A stretch of DNA of 64,000 bases from contig NZ_CADIJW010000023.1 in NCBI RefSeq assembly GCF_902859745.1, forward strand, positions 1 to 64,000, in the 5' to 3' direction. The stretch comes from Achromobacter dolens (GTDB lineage: Bacteria; Pseudomonadota; Gammaproteobacteria; Burkholderiales; Burkholderiaceae_B). Position numbers and translations under genes: made by a program. Within the stretch, counting starts at the first letter, position 1; every line of letters starts with the position of its first letter. The notes under the pieces were generated by a model. It had not been told where the DNA came from and did not search any database. It was given only the letters and a program-made list of their open reading frames with translations. Below are positions 22,668-32,601 of this stretch, in pieces.

Positions 22668-23105
22668 ATGTCCGATAACTGCCTGTTCTGCCGCATCGCC
22701 CGCCACGAGATCCCGGCCCACATCATCCACGAAGACGACCGCCTGATGGCGTTCCTGGACATCCAGCCGGTGCGCCCCGGCCACACGCTCATCATTCCCA
22801 AGCAGCACTATCCCTACTACGAGGACATGCCCGCCGACCTGGCCGGCCACATCGTCAACCTGGGGCAGAAGCTCGGCCGCCACATGAAGCGGCTATACGG
22901 GGTGGACCGCGTCGGCTTCGCCTTCACCGGCATCCACGTCGCGCATACCCATGCGCATGTGATCCCCATGCACCATCCGCAGGATGTGACCTCGACCCAG
23001 TACATCGAGCAGCAGGACCTGACGTTCCGCATGCCGCCGCAGGCGCCCCAGGAGGCCCTGGCGGCCACGGCCGCGCAATTGCGGGGGGAGCTGTACGCCT
23101 CATAA
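22668..23105 (+). CDS. HIT family hydrolase
   Basis: This 145-residue histidine-triad protein probably hydrolyses nucleotide phosphoramidates or dinucleotide polyphosphates. The catalytic triad lies in HTHAHVIP, with H93, H95 and H97. A CLFC pair at residues 5-8 probably binds zinc with a later histidine. The start at 22668 gives the family N-terminus MSDNCLFCRI. It is a lone gene between the divergent cutA operon and the end of the ribosomal operon. Confidence 0.9.
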   Translation: MSDNCLFCRIARHEIPAHIIHEDDRLMAFLDIQPVRPGHTLIIPKQHYPYYEDMPADLAGHIVNLGQKLGRHMKRLYGVDRVGFAFTGIHVAHTHAHVIPMHHPQDVTSTQYIEQQDLTFRMPPQAPQEALAATAAQLRGELYAS

Positions 23106-23150
23106 CGATCGGCGCGCCTGCACTGCCTGGACGGCCCGCAAGCGCCGCGC

Positions 23151-23184
23151 AAAAAACAAGGGCGGGTCCGAAGACCCGCCCTTG
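23151..23184 (-). terminator. Terminator of the spc-alpha ribosomal operon
   Basis: On the minus strand a 12-bp perfect stem (CAAGGGCGGGTC, loop of four, then its complement) ends in six T (complement of A at 23151-23156). It lies 23 bp after the rplQ stop, at the end of the ribosomal operon. The left arm could also stop transcripts from the HIT gene, but T-residues on that side are few. Confidence 0.94.
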
Positions 23185-23206
23185 TCGCTTATCTAGACAC
23201 CGAAAC

Positions 23207-23599
23207 TTATTCGGCGCTGTCCTCAGCGGCCTCATCGACTTCCGGACGGTCGACCAGCTCCATGAAAGCCATGGGCGCGTTGTCGCCTTGACGGAAACCC
23301 ATCTTCAGCACGCGGGTGTAGCCGCCGTTGCGGGCCGCGTAGCGCGGGCCGATTTCGGCGAACAGCTTCACCACGGCATCGCGATCGCGCAGACGGGCAA
23401 AAGCCAGACGCTTGTTCGCGAGGGTGGGTTCTTTACCCAGCGTGATCAGGGGTTCGATGACGCGGCGCAGTTCTTTCGCCTTGGGCAGCGTGGTCTTGAT
23501 GGCTTCGTGGGTGATCAACGAAACGGCCATGTTGCGGAACATGGCAAGACGGTGACTGCTGGTGCGGTTGAGCTTACGCAAGCCATTACCGTGACGCAT
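23207..23599 (-). CDS. rplQ: 50S ribosomal protein L17
   Basis: The 130-residue protein begins [17 protein letters not shown], the signature of L17, which sits near the polypeptide exit tunnel. [14 protein letters not shown] is the other family hallmark. The acidic C-terminal tail (EAAEDSAE) is typical of betaproteobacteria. It is the last gene of the alpha operon, 188 bp after rpoA, with two stem-loops in the gap. Confidence 0.98.
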   Translation of the reverse strand: MRHGNGLRKLNRTSSHRLAMFRNMAVSLITHEAIKTTLPKAKELRRVIEPLITLGKEPTLANKRLAFARLRDRDAVVKLFAEIGPRYAARNGGYTRVLKMGFRQGDNAPMAFMELVDRPEVDEAAEDSAE

Positions 23600-23721
23600 G
23601 ATAAGTATCCTTTGAATCTAATGAAGGCGTTTCCGCCATCGGGTTATCCGGCTCTTCTATCGACCTGCAACCAGGCCGCGGTCCGGTGGAAAACGGTGCA
23701 TTTTACGACGGTTTCGCAAAC

Positions 23722-23772
23722 CGCCCGGCGGTGAAGCCGGGCGCCGCGGGAAACGCCCCTGCGAGAGGGGCG
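23722..23772 (-). other. Two stem-loops between rpoA and rplQ
   Basis: Reading in the operon direction, the first hairpin is AGGGGCG/CGCCCCT (23772-23754) and the second is CGCCCGGC/GCCGGGCG (23743-23722). Each is followed by only three T. They resemble weak terminators or processing sites and may lower or uncouple rplQ expression from rpoA. Confidence 0.5.
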
Positions 23773-23787
23773 CCACCCTTGCAAGAC

Positions 23788-24774
23788 TTACGGACGCTCC
23801 AGGCCCAGCGGGGGCCAGTTTTCGAGCTTCATGCCCAGCGTCAGGCCGCGTGCAGCCAGGACTTCCTTGATCTCGTTGAGCGACTTGCGACCCAGGTTCG
23901 GGGTCTTGAGCAGTTCGTTCTCGGTACGCTGGATCAGGTCGCCGATGTAGTAGATGTTTTCGGCCTTCAGGCAGTTGGCCGAACGCACGGTCAGTTCCAG
24001 GTCGTCGACCGGACGCAGCAGCACCGGGTCGATCTGCGGCGTGCCGCGGACCGGGGCTTCGTACGAATCGCCGGCGCCTTCCAGGGCGGCGAAGACCGAG
24101 ATCTGGTCCATCAGGATGCGAGCCGACTGGCGCACCGCTTCCTCGGGCGAGATGACGCCGTTGGTTTCGATGTCCAGGACCAGCTTGTCCAGGTCGGTGC
24201 GCTGTTCCACACGGGCGCTTTCAACCGCGTAGCTGACGCGGCGGACCGGGCTGAACGAGGCGTCCAGAACGATGCGGCCGATGGTGTGGGTGCGGTCTTC
24301 CGACAGCGCGCGCACGTTGCCCGGCACGTAGCCGCGGCCCTTCTCGACCTTGATCTGCATTTCCAGCTTGCCCGCGTCCGTCAGGTTGCAGATGGCGTGG
24401 CCGGGGTTGATGATCTCGACGTCGTGCGGCAGCTCGATGTCGCTGGCCAGCACGGTGCCGGCGCCGGTCTTGCGCAGGACCAGGGTGACTTCGTCACGGT
24501 TGTGCAGCTTGAAGACCACGCCCTTCAGGTTCAGCAGGATGTCGACGACATCTTCGCGAACGCCCGGGATGGTCGAGTATTCGTGCACCACGCCCGTCAT
24601 CTGGACTTCGGTCGGCGCGTAGCCGGTCATCGAAGACAGCAGGATGCGGCGCAGGGCGTTGCCCAGCGTATGGCCGTAGCCGCGCTCGAACGGCTCCATC
24701 ACGATCTTGGCATGGTGGGTGCCGACCGGTTCGACTTCAATGGAGCGCGGCTTCAGGAAACCTTGAGTGGACAT
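23788..24774 (-). CDS. rpoA: RNA polymerase alpha subunit
   Basis: RpoA dimerises to nucleate RNA polymerase, and its C-terminal domain contacts UP elements and activators. In the 328-residue protein the N-terminal domain (to about 235) contains [20 protein letters not shown]. After a linker, the C-terminal domain holds the helix-hairpin-helix region with [19 protein letters not shown]. Length is normal. It is preceded by rpsD with a 213-bp gap and followed by rplQ. Confidence 0.98.
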   Translation of the reverse strand: MSTQGFLKPRSIEVEPVGTHHAKIVMEPFERGYGHTLGNALRRILLSSMTGYAPTEVQMTGVVHEYSTIPGVREDVVDILLNLKGVVFKLHNRDEVTLVLRKTGAGTVLASDIELPHDVEIINPGHAICNLTDAGKLEMQIKVEKGRGYVPGNVRALSEDRTHTIGRIVLDASFSPVRRVSYAVESARVEQRTDLDKLVLDIETNGVISPEEAVRQSARILMDQISVFAALEGAGDSYEAPVRGTPQIDPVLLRPVDDLELTVRSANCLKAENIYYIGDLIQRTENELLKTPNLGRKSLNEIKEVLAARGLTLGMKLENWPPLGLERP

Positions 24775-24883
24775 GTACTGTGTTCCTTTTCAATACCCTC
24801 GGCTCGTTACACCGATAAGGCTGATGGACAGGTTGAAACGTGAAACGCGGGCAGCGCAAAAAGCCGCCCGATACTTACCGCAA

Positions 24884-24915
24884 AGCCCGCCCCGCCAAAC
24901 GGCGGAAAGCGGGCT
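24884..24915 (-). other. Nested stem-loop between rpsD and rpoA
   Basis: The outer arms AGCCCGC (24884-24890) and GCGGGCT (24909-24915) enclose an inner pair CCGCC (24892-24896) and GGCGG (24901-24905). It lies in the 213-bp gap between rpsD and rpoA, an unusually large gap for this otherwise tightly packed operon. Possible roles are partial termination, RNA processing or protein-mediated control of rpoA. Confidence 0.45.
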
Positions 24916-24987
24916 GCTGCGAGACTTGCAAACCGGTCGCGAAACCAGCGTGCCAGCACCTTGCGAAGGAGGCGCCGGCAGGCGTGA

Positions 24988-25611
24988 TTAACGCGAGTAC
25001 AGTTCGACGACCATCGATTCGTTGATGTCGCGAGCGACGTCAGCGCGATCGGGAGCCGACTTGAACGTGCCGGTCAGCTTGGTCGTGTCGACTTCCACCC
25101 ACTGGGGGATGCCGATGCTGGTGGCCAGGTCGAGCGATTCCTTGATACGGCCTTGCTTCTTGGCCTTTTCGCGGATCGAGATGACGTCGCCAGCCTTGAC
25201 CAGCATCGAAGCGATGTCGGCGGTGTGGCCGTTCAGTTCGATGGCGCGGTGGCTCACCAGCTGGCGAGCTTCGGCGCGGGTCGAGCCGAAGCCCATGCGG
25301 TAGACGACGTTGTCCAGGCGCGATTCCAGCAGCTGGATCAGCGTTTCGCCGGTGTTGCCACGGCGACGCTCGGCTTCAGCGAAGTACTTGCGGAATTGCT
25401 TTTCCAGCACGCCGTACATGCGCTTGAGCTTTTGCTTTTCGCGCAGCTGCAGGCCGTAGTCGGAAGTGCGGGCACCCGAAGTGCGGCCGTGTTGGCCAGG
25501 CTTGGAATCCAGCTTGCACTTGGAATCCAGCGAGCGGCGGGCGCTCTTCAGGAACAGGTCAGTACCCTCGCGGCGCGAGAGCTTGCATTTGGGTCCAATA
25601 TAACGTGCCAT
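24988..25611 (-). CDS. rpsD: 30S ribosomal protein S4
   Basis: The 207-residue protein starts [16 protein letters not shown] and contains the S4 RNA-binding domain with [20 protein letters not shown] from about residue 98. S4 nucleates 30S assembly on 16S rRNA and, in Enterobacteria, represses the alpha operon translationally. Order rpsM-rpsK-rpsD-rpoA-rplQ is standard. Confidence 0.98.
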   Translation of the reverse strand: MARYIGPKCKLSRREGTDLFLKSARRSLDSKCKLDSKPGQHGRTSGARTSDYGLQLREKQKLKRMYGVLEKQFRKYFAEAERRRGNTGETLIQLLESRLDNVVYRMGFGSTRAEARQLVSHRAIELNGHTADIASMLVKAGDVISIREKAKKQGRIKESLDLATSIGIPQWVEVDTTKLTGTFKSAPDRADVARDINESMVVELYSR

Positions 25612-25622
25612 GTGGATTCCCT

Positions 25623-26024
25623 TTAGATACGACGACGCTTCGGCGGACGGCAGCCGTTGTGCGGAACGGGCGTGATGTCGGCGATGGACGAGATCTTGAT
25701 GCCCAGCGCGTTCAGGGCGCGGACCGACGATTCACGGCCGGGGCCGGGGCCCTTGATACGCACTTCCAGCGTCTTGATGCCGTATTCCAGCGCGACACGG
25801 CCGGCCGTTTCAGCGGCGACCTGCGCGGCGAACGGGGTCGACTTACGCGAACCCTTGAAGCCAGCACCGCCCGACGTGGCCCACGACAAAGCGTTGCCCT
25901 GACGGTCGGTGATGGTGATGATGGTGTTGTTGAACGAAGCGTGAACGTGCGCGATGCCGTCCGAGACGTTCTTCTTGACCTTTTTGCGCACGCGCGAAGC
26001 GCCGCTGGTGGAAGCTTTCGCCAT
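25623..26024 (-). CDS. rpsK: 30S ribosomal protein S11
   Basis: The 133-residue protein contains [19 protein letters not shown] near residue 28, [14 protein letters not shown] and the conserved C-terminal [12 protein letters not shown], all diagnostic of S11 in the 30S platform. It lies between rpsM and rpsD with gaps of 15 and 11 bp. Confidence 0.98.
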   Translation of the reverse strand: MAKASTSGASRVRKKVKKNVSDGIAHVHASFNNTIITITDRQGNALSWATSGGAGFKGSRKSTPFAAQVAAETAGRVALEYGIKTLEVRIKGPGPGRESSVRALNALGIKISSIADITPVPHNGCRPPKRRRI

Positions 26025-26039
26025 AATCCAGTTCCTCGA

Positions 26040-26405
26040 TTATTTCTTCAGGGACGCAGCAGCACGACGCGGGCCCTTGCGGGTGCGGGCGTTGGTGCGA
26101 GTGCGCTGGCCGCGCACGGGCAGGCCGCGCTTGTGGCGCATGCCGCGGTAGGTTCCCAGGTCGATCAAACGCTTGATCGAGAGCTGCACTTCACGACGCA
26201 GGTCACCTTCGACCGTGAACACACCAACGTGTTCGCGGACGCGTTCCAGTTCAGCGTCGCTCAGATCCTTGACCTTTTTGTCAAACGGGACGTTAGCCGC
26301 TTCGCAGATCTTGCGAGCGCGCGTACGACCGATGCCAAAAATGGCGGTCAGGCCGATCTCGGCGTGCTGATGCGGCGGAATGTTAATGCCAGCAATACGG
26401 GCCAT
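26040..26405 (-). CDS. rpsM: 30S ribosomal protein S13
   Basis: The 121-residue protein begins [20 protein letters not shown] and contains [19 protein letters not shown], the family core, with a basic C-terminal tail that contacts tRNA and the 30S head. It is the first gene of the alpha segment, 43 bp after rpmJ. Confidence 0.98.
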   Translation of the reverse strand: MARIAGINIPPHQHAEIGLTAIFGIGRTRARKICEAANVPFDKKVKDLSDAELERVREHVGVFTVEGDLRREVQLSIKRLIDLGTYRGMRHKRGLPVRGQRTRTNARTRKGPRRAAASLKK

Positions 26406-26448
26406 GACTGTTCCTTGAATAAATCCGTTGCGTAGTCGCTAACCCGAG

Positions 26449-26562
26449 TTAGCCTTGACGCTGCTTGTGACGCGGGTCGGTGCAGATAACGCGCACCACG
26501 CCGTGACGTTTGATAACTTTGCAGTTGCGGCAGATCCGCTTAACCGATGCCATTACTTTCAT
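26449..26562 (-). CDS. rpmJ: 50S ribosomal protein L36
   Basis: Translating the minus strand from the ATG at 26562 gives 37 residues: [17 protein letters not shown], then [20 protein letters not shown]. The three cysteines and one histidine (C11, C14, C27, H32) form the zinc-ribbon version of L36. It sits between infA and rpsM, the normal place in this operon. Confidence 0.96.
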
Positions 26563-26596
26563 GGTTGACTCCTAATTTTCCGTAATCCGGTTTCGC

Positions 26597-26815
26597 TCAC
26601 TTGGAGCGGAAAACAATCCTGGCTCGCGTCAGGTCATAGGGCGTGAGCTCCACTGTGACCTTGTCACCCGGCAGGATCCGGATGTAATGCATACGCATCT
26701 TGCCGGAAATATGGCCCAACACCACGTGGCCGTTTTCGAGCTTGACGCGAAATGTCGCGTTCGGGAGGTTCTCAAGAACCTCGCCTTGCATCTGAATGAC
26801 GTCGTCCTTGGACAT
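26597..26815 (-). CDS. infA: Translation initiation factor IF-1
   Basis: The 72-residue S1-like OB-fold protein [20 protein letters not shown]... has the IF-1 core [18 protein letters not shown] and ends [10 protein letters not shown]-1 binds the A site during initiation. Placement between secY and rpmJ is typical for betaproteobacteria, which often carry a second infA elsewhere. Confidence 0.97.
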   Translation of the reverse strand: MSKDDVIQMQGEVLENLPNATFRVKLENGHVVLGHISGKMRMHYIRILPGDKVTVELTPYDLTRARIVFRSK

Positions 26816-26822
26816 CTTTTGC

Positions 26823-28148
26823 TTACCGCATCGGCAAACCCGCGCCCTTGAAGTTAGCCTTCTTGAGCAACGAGTCGTACTGGTGAGACATCATGTAGGC
26901 CTGGACCTGCGCCATGAAATCCATCGTCACCACCACAATAATCAACAGAGACGTACCACCGAAGTAGAAGGGGACGTTCCACCGCATCACCAGGAATTCC
27001 GGCAACAGGCACACCAACGTGATGTAGATGGCACCTGCGAGCGTCAGACGCATCAGGATCTTGTCGATGTAGCGGGCCGTCTGTTCGCCCGGACGGATGC
27101 CCGGAACAAACGCACCACTCTTCTTCAGGTTGTCCGCCGTTTCGCGGCTGTTGAACACCAGAGCCGTGTAGAAAAAGCAGAAGAAAATAATCGCGACCGA
27201 ATACAGCGTGATGTAGAGCGGTTGACGAGGCGACAGGGCCGCAGCCAGGTCGCTAAGCCAGCGCATGTTCTCACTGCTGGAGAACCAGCTCGTGATCGTG
27301 GCCGGGAACAGGATGATCGACGACGCGAAGATCGGCGGAATCACCCCGGCCATGTTCAGCTTCAGCGGCAGGTGCGAGCTTTGACCACCGTAGACCTTGT
27401 TGCCGACCTGACGCTTGGCGTAGTTCACCGTGATCTTGCGCTGTCCGCGTTCCACGAACACCACAAAAGCGGTAACCAGCACCACCAGGGCCACGATGAA
27501 CAGTGCCGACAGCACGGACATCGCGTTGGTGCGGACCAGGTCCAACAGTGCAGCCAGCGCCGCGGGCAGGCCCGCAACGATACCTGCGAAGATCAGGATG
27601 GAAATCCCGTTGCCGAGACCGCGCTCCGTGATCTGCTCACCCAGCCACATGACGAACATGGTGCCGGTGACCAGGGTCACGACGGTCGTGAAGCGAAACA
27701 GCATGCCCGGATCGATCACAAGTCCCTGCTGGGACTCAAGCGCAACCGAAATGCCCACTGCCTGCACCAGCGCCAGCACGACCGTGCCGTAGCGGGTGTA
27801 TTGGGTAATCTTCCGACGGCCGGCCTCGCCCTCTTTCTTGAGCGCTTCCAGCGACGGCACCACCACCGACATCAACTGCATGATGATGGATGCCGAAATG
27901 TACGGCATGATCCCCAGGGCAAAAATCGAGAAGCGCGAGAGCGCCCCGCCCGAGAACATGTTGAACAGGCCCAGGATCCCGCCCTGGTTCTGGCGGAACA
28001 AGTCCGCCAGCGCGTCCGGGTTGATACCCGGAACGGGGATGTGTGTACCCAAACGGTAAACCACCAGGGCGAGCACCAGGAACACGAGGCGGCGCTTGAG
28101 GTCGCCGTACCGCGTTCCGGTTTTACCCAATGCCTGCGCGTTAGCCAC
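26823..28148 (-). CDS. secY: Protein translocase subunit SecY
   Basis: SecY is the channel of the Sec translocon in the inner membrane. The 441-residue protein has ten predicted transmembrane helices. Family signatures include [10 protein letters not shown] near the first helix, [20 protein letters not shown] in the second and [14 protein letters not shown] in the middle. Length is standard. It follows rplO by 14 bp and precedes infA by 7 bp. Confidence 0.98.
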   Translation of the reverse strand: MANAQALGKTGTRYGDLKRRLVFLVLALVVYRLGTHIPVPGINPDALADLFRQNQGGILGLFNMFSGGALSRFSIFALGIMPYISASIIMQLMSVVVPSLEALKKEGEAGRRKITQYTRYGTVVLALVQAVGISVALESQQGLVIDPGMLFRFTTVVTLVTGTMFVMWLGEQITERGLGNGISILIFAGIVAGLPAALAALLDLVRTNAMSVLSALFIVALVVLVTAFVVFVERGQRKITVNYAKRQVGNKVYGGQSSHLPLKLNMAGVIPPIFASSIILFPATITSWFSSSENMRWLSDLAAALSPRQPLYITLYSVAIIFFCFFYTALVFNSRETADNLKKSGAFVPGIRPGEQTARYIDKILMRLTLAGAIYITLVCLLPEFLVMRWNVPFYFGGTSLLIIVVVTMDFMAQVQAYMMSHQYDSLLKKANFKGAGLPMR

Positions 28149-28162
28149 TCGTCACCTCGTGA

Positions 28163-28603
28163 TCAAGCAAGCGAGCCGCCCGCGGCTTCGATGGCGGCGC
28201 GAGCGCCAGCCGTCGCGGTAATGCCCTTGAGCACGACCTTGCGCGAGAGTTCACCCGACTTGATGACCTTGGCGTAACGAACCGCCTGGCCAATCACGCC
28301 AGCCGCCTTCAGCACTTGCACGTCGATTTCGTCGACGGGCACGGCTTGCAGGTCCGACAGACGGACTTCGGCGTACAGGTGCTGACCGAGCGGGGTGAAA
28401 CCACGCTTGGGCAGGCGACGCTGCAGCGGCATTTGACCGCCTTCGAAGCCAACCTTATGGAAACCGCCCGAACGCGACTTCTGACCCTTGTGACCACGGC
28501 CGGCGGTCTTACCCAGACCCGAACCGATGCCACGGCCGACGCGGCGCTTGGCGTGCTTGCTGCCCTCGGCGGGCTTCAGCGTATTAAGTTGCATATCCGA
28601 CAT
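28163..28603 (-). CDS. rplO: 50S ribosomal protein L15
   Basis: The 146-residue protein has the L15 N-terminus ([20 protein letters not shown]) with the glycine-rich [16 protein letters not shown] stretch. The C-terminal domain contains [16 protein letters not shown]. Translation could start at the fourth codon (MQLNTL) instead of the annotated MSDMQLNTL. Confidence 0.97.
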   Translation of the reverse strand: MSDMQLNTLKPAEGSKHAKRRVGRGIGSGLGKTAGRGHKGQKSRSGGFHKVGFEGGQMPLQRRLPKRGFTPLGQHLYAEVRLSDLQAVPVDEIDVQVLKAAGVIGQAVRYAKVIKSGELSRKVVLKGITATAGARAAIEAAGGSLA

Positions 28604-28612
28604 GGTGATTCC

Positions 28613-28798
28613 TTAGGCTTCCGAGACGGAAACGAGATAATCCACCTTACGGATCATCCCACGCACCTCGGGCGTATCGACCAGCACGCGGCTGCTGTTG
28701 ATACGGCCCAAGCCCAGACCGCGAACCGTGTCACGGTGCGATTGCTTGGTACCGATCACGGAGCGCACGAGGGTCACTTTGATCTGCTTCTGAGCCAT
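28613..28798 (-). CDS. rpmD: 50S ribosomal protein L30
   Basis: The 61-residue protein [19 protein letters not shown]... has the compact L30 fold with [20 protein letters not shown]. It sits between rpsE (3-bp gap) and rplO, as in other spc operons. Confidence 0.97.
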   Translation of the reverse strand: MAQKQIKVTLVRSVIGTKQSHRDTVRGLGLGRINSSRVLVDTPEVRGMIRKVDYLVSVSEA

Positions 28799-28801
28799 GA
28801 T

Positions 28802-29323
28802 TTACCCCAGGATCTCTTCGACGGTCTTGCCGCGCTTGGCAGCAACATCCGCCGGGGTCAGGGAGGCGCGCAGGCCATTCAACGTGGCGCGAACCATGTT
28901 GTAGGGGTTGCTCGAGCCCAGGCTCTTGGCAACCACGTTACGCACACCCATCACTTCGAAAATAGCGCGCATCGGGCCGCCGGCGATGACGCCGGTACCT
29001 TCAGCAGCGGGCGAAATCAGCACGGTGGCGGCGCCATGCTTGCCGACCACGGTGTGGTGCAGCGTGCCGTTCTTCAGGGCCACCTTGAACATGCCGCGAC
29101 GGGCCTGTTCCATAGCCTTCTGAACCGACACCGGCACTTCACGCGCCTTGCCCTTGCCCATGCCGACGCGGCCATCGCCATCGCCAACCACGGTCAGCGC
29201 GGCAAAGCTCATGGTGCGACCACCCTTGACCACTTTGCTCACGCGGTTGACCGCGATCATCTTTTCGCGGAGGCCGTCATCGTTCTCTTTTTCCGCGGCG
29301 TTCTTGCCTTGTACTTTAGCCAT
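28802..29323 (-). CDS. rpsE: 30S ribosomal protein S5
   Basis: The 173-residue protein contains the S5 N-terminal domain motif [20 protein letters not shown] with VGDGDGRVG, and a C-terminal domain with [22 protein letters not shown]5 helps decoding fidelity in the 30S subunit. Confidence 0.98.
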   Translation of the reverse strand: MAKVQGKNAAEKENDDGLREKMIAVNRVSKVVKGGRTMSFAALTVVGDGDGRVGMGKGKAREVPVSVQKAMEQARRGMFKVALKNGTLHHTVVGKHGAATVLISPAAEGTGVIAGGPMRAIFEVMGVRNVVAKSLGSSNPYNMVRATLNGLRASLTPADVAAKRGKTVEEILG

Positions 29324-29338
29324 TTGACAGATCCTCGC

Positions 29339-29704
29339 TTAGAACTTCAGGCCGGCTTCACGCGCGGCATCGGCCAGCGCTTTCACGCGGCCATGGTAAC
29401 GAAAGCCCGAGCGATCGAAAGCGACCAGTTCGATACCGGCAGCCTTGGCCTTTTCAGCCACGCGCTTGCCAACCAGCGAAGCGGCGGCCTTGTTGCCACC
29501 TTGGCCGGTCTGGCCAGCCAACTGGGCGCGCACTTCGGCTTCCACCGTCGAGGCGCTGACCAGAACGCGATCGCCTTCCGGCGAAATGATATTGGCGTAG
29601 ATGTGCTGGTTCGAGCGGAAAACCGAGAGGCGATGAACGCGCAGCTCGTTGATCTTCCGGCGGGTCGGAACCGCACGACGCAAACGGGAAACTTTTTTGT
29701 CCAT
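29339..29704 (-). CDS. rplR: 50S ribosomal protein L18
   Basis: The 121-residue 5S rRNA-binding protein has a basic N-terminus ([17 protein letters not shown]), [16 protein letters not shown] and a C-terminal [24 protein letters not shown], the L18 hallmark. Confidence 0.98.
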   Translation of the reverse strand: MDKKVSRLRRAVPTRRKINELRVHRLSVFRSNQHIYANIISPEGDRVLVSASTVEAEVRAQLAGQTGQGGNKAAASLVGKRVAEKAKAAGIELVAFDRSGFRYHGRVKALADAAREAGLKF

Positions 29705-29725
29705 GATTCGTCCTTGCGTGCGCCG

Positions 29726-30259
29726 TTATTTCTTCTTGGTTTCTTTGATGACGACGCGTTCGTCCGAGTAACGCACGCCCTTGCCCTTGTAGGGTTCGGG
29801 TTCGCGGTACGCGCGGATTTCAGCGGCCACCTGACCGACGACTTGCTTGTTGGAGCCCTTGATGACGATTTCCGTCTGGGTGGGGCATTCGGCCTTGATA
29901 CCGGCCGGCAACTTGTGCAAAACGTCGTGCGAGAAACCGAGCTGCAGCTTAACGGCGTCGCCTTGAATCGAGGCGCGGTAACCCACGCCAACCAGATTCA
30001 GCTTGCGCTCGAATCCCTTGCTCACGCCGTTGACCATGTTGGCCACCAGCGCGCGCACGGTACCCGACATGGCGTTGGCGTGACGGGTTTCGTTGGCGGC
30101 GACAAACGTCAGCTTGCCGTTGTCCAACTGAACCGTAACGTCGCCAGTCAGGGCTTGGGTCAGGGAACCCAGCGGGCCCTTGACGGTGATCTGATCCTGC
30201 TTGATGTCGGCTTCGACACCCTTGGGCAGGTCGACCGGATACTTAGCGATACGTGACAT
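29726..30259 (-). CDS. rplF: 50S ribosomal protein L6
   Basis: The 177-residue protein begins [18 protein letters not shown] and has the conserved C-terminal [17 protein letters not shown]6 lies near the sarcin-ricin loop. Gap to rpsH is 12 bp. Confidence 0.98.
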   Translation of the reverse strand: MSRIAKYPVDLPKGVEADIKQDQITVKGPLGSLTQALTGDVTVQLDNGKLTFVAANETRHANAMSGTVRALVANMVNGVSKGFERKLNLVGVGYRASIQGDAVKLQLGFSHDVLHKLPAGIKAECPTQTEIVIKGSNKQVVGQVAAEIRAYREPEPYKGKGVRYSDERVVIKETKKK

Positions 30260-30271
30260 TCGAATTTCTCC

Positions 30272-30667
30272 TTAGGCCACGTAGCACAGCACTTCGCCGC
30301 CGACGCCGTTGGCGCGAGCCTTACGGTCGGTCATGACGCCGCGCGAGGTCGACACGATAGCCACGCCCAGGCCGTTCATGACCTGAGGAATGCTGGTACG
30401 GCCCTTGTAGATACGCAGACCGGGGCGCGAAACGCGTTCGATGCGCTCGATGACCGGACGGCCAGCGTAGTACTTCAGGGTGATCTCGAGCTCAGGCTTG
30501 GCCTGGGTGCCCTTGATTTCAAAGCTGTCGATGTAGCCTTCGTCCTTCAGCACGGCGGCAATGGCCGCCTTCAGCTTCGAGGAGGGCATGCTCACCGTAA
30601 CTTTGTCCACTTGCTGCGCATTGCGAATGCGGGTCAGCATATCGGCGATGGGATCGCTCATGCTCAT
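30272..30667 (-). CDS. rpsH: 30S ribosomal protein S8
   Basis: The 131-residue protein starts [18 protein letters not shown] and contains [26 protein letters not shown] with C-terminal GGEVLCYVA. The start at 30667 was preferred because the longer frame reads into rpsN. S8 binds 16S rRNA and in E. coli represses the spc operon. Confidence 0.98.
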   Translation of the reverse strand: MSMSDPIADMLTRIRNAQQVDKVTVSMPSSKLKAAIAAVLKDEGYIDSFEIKGTQAKPELEITLKYYAGRPVIERIERVSRPGLRIYKGRTSIPQVMNGLGVAIVSTSRGVMTDRKARANGVGGEVLCYVA

Positions 30668-30677
30668 ATTCTTTCTC

Positions 30678-30983
30678 CTACCAGCTGGCCTTGGTGATGC
30701 CGGGGATTTCACCCTTCATCGCCATTTCACGCAGTTTGTGGCGCGTCAGGCCGAACTTGCGGAACACACCGCGCGGACGACCGGTGACCACGCAACGGTT
30801 ACGTTGACGCGTCGGGTTGGCATTGCGCGGCAGCTGTTGCAGCTTGAGCCGAGCTTGGTAACGTTCTTCGTCGGTCTTCGACTGGTCGTCGATGATCGAC
30901 TTCAACTCAGCGCGCTTGGCGGCGAACTTGTCAGCCAGCTTGGCGCGCTTGATGTCGCGATTGATGAGGGAAAGTTTAGCCAC
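30678..30983 (-). CDS. rpsN: 30S ribosomal protein S14
   Basis: The 101-residue protein is the long form of S14 without the zinc CXXC pairs. It has [20 protein letters not shown] and ends [10 protein letters not shown]. It lies between rplE and rpsH as usual. Confidence 0.98.
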   Translation of the reverse strand: MAKLSLINRDIKRAKLADKFAAKRAELKSIIDDQSKTDEERYQARLKLQQLPRNANPTRQRNRCVVTGRPRGVFRKFGLTRHKLREMAMKGEIPGITKASW

Positions 30984-30995
30984 GTCATCAGCCCC

Positions 30996-31535
30996 TTAGT
31001 TACGGAACGGGAAGCTGAAGGCCGTCAACAGCGCCTTGGCTTCTTCGTCGGTCTTCGCGGTGGTGGTGATGCTGATGTTCAGCCCACGCAGCGCGTCGAT
31101 CTTGTCGTACTCGATTTCGGGGAAAATGATCTGCTCTTTCACCCCGATGTTGTAGTTGCCACGGCCGTCGAAAGCACGACCCGAGATGCCGCGGAAGTCG
31201 CGCACGCGAGGCAGCGCAACCGCCACCAGGCGATCCAGGAATTCGTACATGCGTTGACCACGCAGCGTGACCATGCAACCGATCGGGTAGTTTTCGCGGA
31301 TCTTGAAACCGGCGATAGCCTTCTTGGTCTTGGTCACGACAGGCTTTTGGCCAGCGATCTTGGTCAGGTCCGAGACAGCGTGCTCGATGACCTTCTTGTC
31401 GGCGACGGCTTCCGAGACACCCATGTTCAGGGTGATCTTGGTGATGCGCGGCACTTCCATGGCGCTCTTGTAGCCGAACTTGGCCTGCAGGTCGCCAGCG
31501 ACCTTGCTCTTGTAGAAATCTTGCAAACGAGACAT
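30996..31535 (-). CDS. rplE: 50S ribosomal protein L5
   Basis: The 179-residue 5S rRNA-binding protein contains [38 protein letters not shown] and [16 protein letters not shown], and ends [12 protein letters not shown]. All are typical of L5. Confidence 0.98.
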   Translation of the reverse strand: MSRLQDFYKSKVAGDLQAKFGYKSAMEVPRITKITLNMGVSEAVADKKVIEHAVSDLTKIAGQKPVVTKTKKAIAGFKIRENYPIGCMVTLRGQRMYEFLDRLVAVALPRVRDFRGISGRAFDGRGNYNIGVKEQIIFPEIEYDKIDALRGLNISITTTAKTDEEAKALLTAFSFPFRN

Positions 31536-31547
31536 GTCTATCGCCCC

Positions 31548-31868
31548 TTACGCCTTGGCGCCGACAACGGCACCATTGGAACGGAACACGCGAACCTTGC
31601 GGCCTTCGACTTCTTGCACGCCGACGCGGTCGCCACGACCGGTGGCGGGGTTGAAGAGCGCCACATTCGAGATGTGGATCGGCATGGTCTTTTCGACGAT
31701 GCCACCCGGGTTGTTGGCCATCGGGTTGGCTTTCACGTGCTTCTTGACGACGTTGACGCCTTCGACCAGGACGTGGTCGGCATCGACGCGCGCCAGCACG
31801 GTACCGCGACGCTTCTTGTCGCGGCCGGTCAGGACGATGACTTCGTCGCCTTTACGAATGTTGTTCAT
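31548..31868 (-). CDS. rplX: 50S ribosomal protein L24
   Basis: The 106-residue protein has the KOW motif in [20 protein letters not shown], then [12 protein letters not shown] and the typical [18 protein letters not shown]24 initiates 50S assembly. Confidence 0.98.
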   Translation of the reverse strand: MNNIRKGDEVIVLTGRDKKRRGTVLARVDADHVLVEGVNVVKKHVKANPMANNPGGIVEKTMPIHISNVALFNPATGRGDRVGVQEVEGRKVRVFRSNGAVVGAKA

Positions 31869-31879
31869 CGTAGGGCTCC

Positions 31880-32248
31880 TTACAGCACTTCCGGGGCCAG
31901 CGACACGATCTTCATGAACTTCTCGGTACGCAGTTCACGCGTAACGGGTCCGAAGATGCGGGTGCCGATGGGCTCCAGCTTGGCATTGAGCAACACGGCG
32001 GCATTGCCACCGAAACGAATCAGCGAACCGTCCTTACGGCGCACGCCCTTGGCGGTACGAACCACCACGGCATTGTAAATTTCGCCTTTCTTGACGCGTC
32101 CGCGCGGAGCCGCATCTTTGACGCTCACCTTGATGATGTCGCCGATACCGGCATAACGGCGCTTGGAGCCACCGAGCACCTTAATGCACATGACATGACG
32201 CGCACCAGTGTTATCGGCCACGTCCAGCGTGGTCTGCATTTGGATCAT
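31880..32248 (-). CDS. rplN: 50S ribosomal protein L14
   Basis: The 122-residue protein [20 protein letters not shown]... contains [23 protein letters not shown] and the C-terminal [10 protein letters not shown]. It is the first gene of this ribosomal operon. AGGA lies six bases upstream of the ATG. In most Proteobacteria the S10 operon (ending in rplP, rpmC, rpsQ) directly precedes rplN; here it does not. Confidence 0.98.
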   Translation of the reverse strand: MIQMQTTLDVADNTGARHVMCIKVLGGSKRRYAGIGDIIKVSVKDAAPRGRVKKGEIYNAVVVRTAKGVRRKDGSLIRFGGNAAVLLNAKLEPIGTRIFGPVTRELRTEKFMKIVSLAPEVL

Positions 32249-32487
32249 GATTTTTCCTGTTCCAACTTAACTGGAAATACGGTTTTCCCCAAAAAAGGGA
32301 ACACTGCAATTCCTGCCAGTTTTGGTCCCGTCAGGTCAGCCGCCCTGCTTTGTTGCTGGCTGGTCTTGAGCTTTCGCCCTGAAACCATCAGCTGGTGGCA
32401 ACGCAACGACCCTGGGTTGAAATCCTGCGGGTATTCCCCCAACACGTTGGCCCGGCTAGTTCCAGGCCAATCGACAATCTGGGAAAG
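32249..32487 (-). promoter_or_regulatory. Long 5' leader of the spc operon
   Basis: About 240 nt separate the predicted transcription start from the rplN start codon, with no plausible coding sequence. Small hairpins are visible, for example GGCCTGG/CCGGGCC near the 5' end and TTCCC/GGGAA close to rplN. A leader this long suggests regulation of ribosomal protein synthesis at the RNA level, but I recognise no known motif. Confidence 0.5.
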
Positions 32488-32493
32488 CTGACC

Positions 32494-32522
32494 ATTCTAG
32501 CCTGGTTAGATTTTGAGCGCAA
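32494..32522 (-). promoter_or_regulatory. Predicted sigma-70 promoter of the spc operon
   Basis: On the minus strand TTGCGC (32522-32517) and TAGAAT (32499-32494) are separated by exactly 17 bp of AT-richer sequence. The -10 hexamer matches five of six consensus positions. The site lies upstream of rplN and downstream of the beta-hydroxylase gene, where a promoter is needed because the S10 genes are absent. Confidence 0.7.
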
Positions 32523-32601
32523 GGCCTTTGTTGAGATAGTGAGCAAATACGCGACAGCGCCTGTGGACAACCGTCGCGTTTCCCCCCGGTCAGGGGCCGA
32601 A

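Noticed and set aside
26796-28277. Long plus-strand open frame opposite secY, and others opposite the ribosomal genes
   Set aside because: Shadow frames of highly conserved genes; no coding features of their own.
32245-32445. A 66-codon minus-strand frame in the rplN leader
   Set aside because: It overlaps the rplN start, has no convincing ribosome-binding site or family resemblance, and the region is better explained as a 5' leader.
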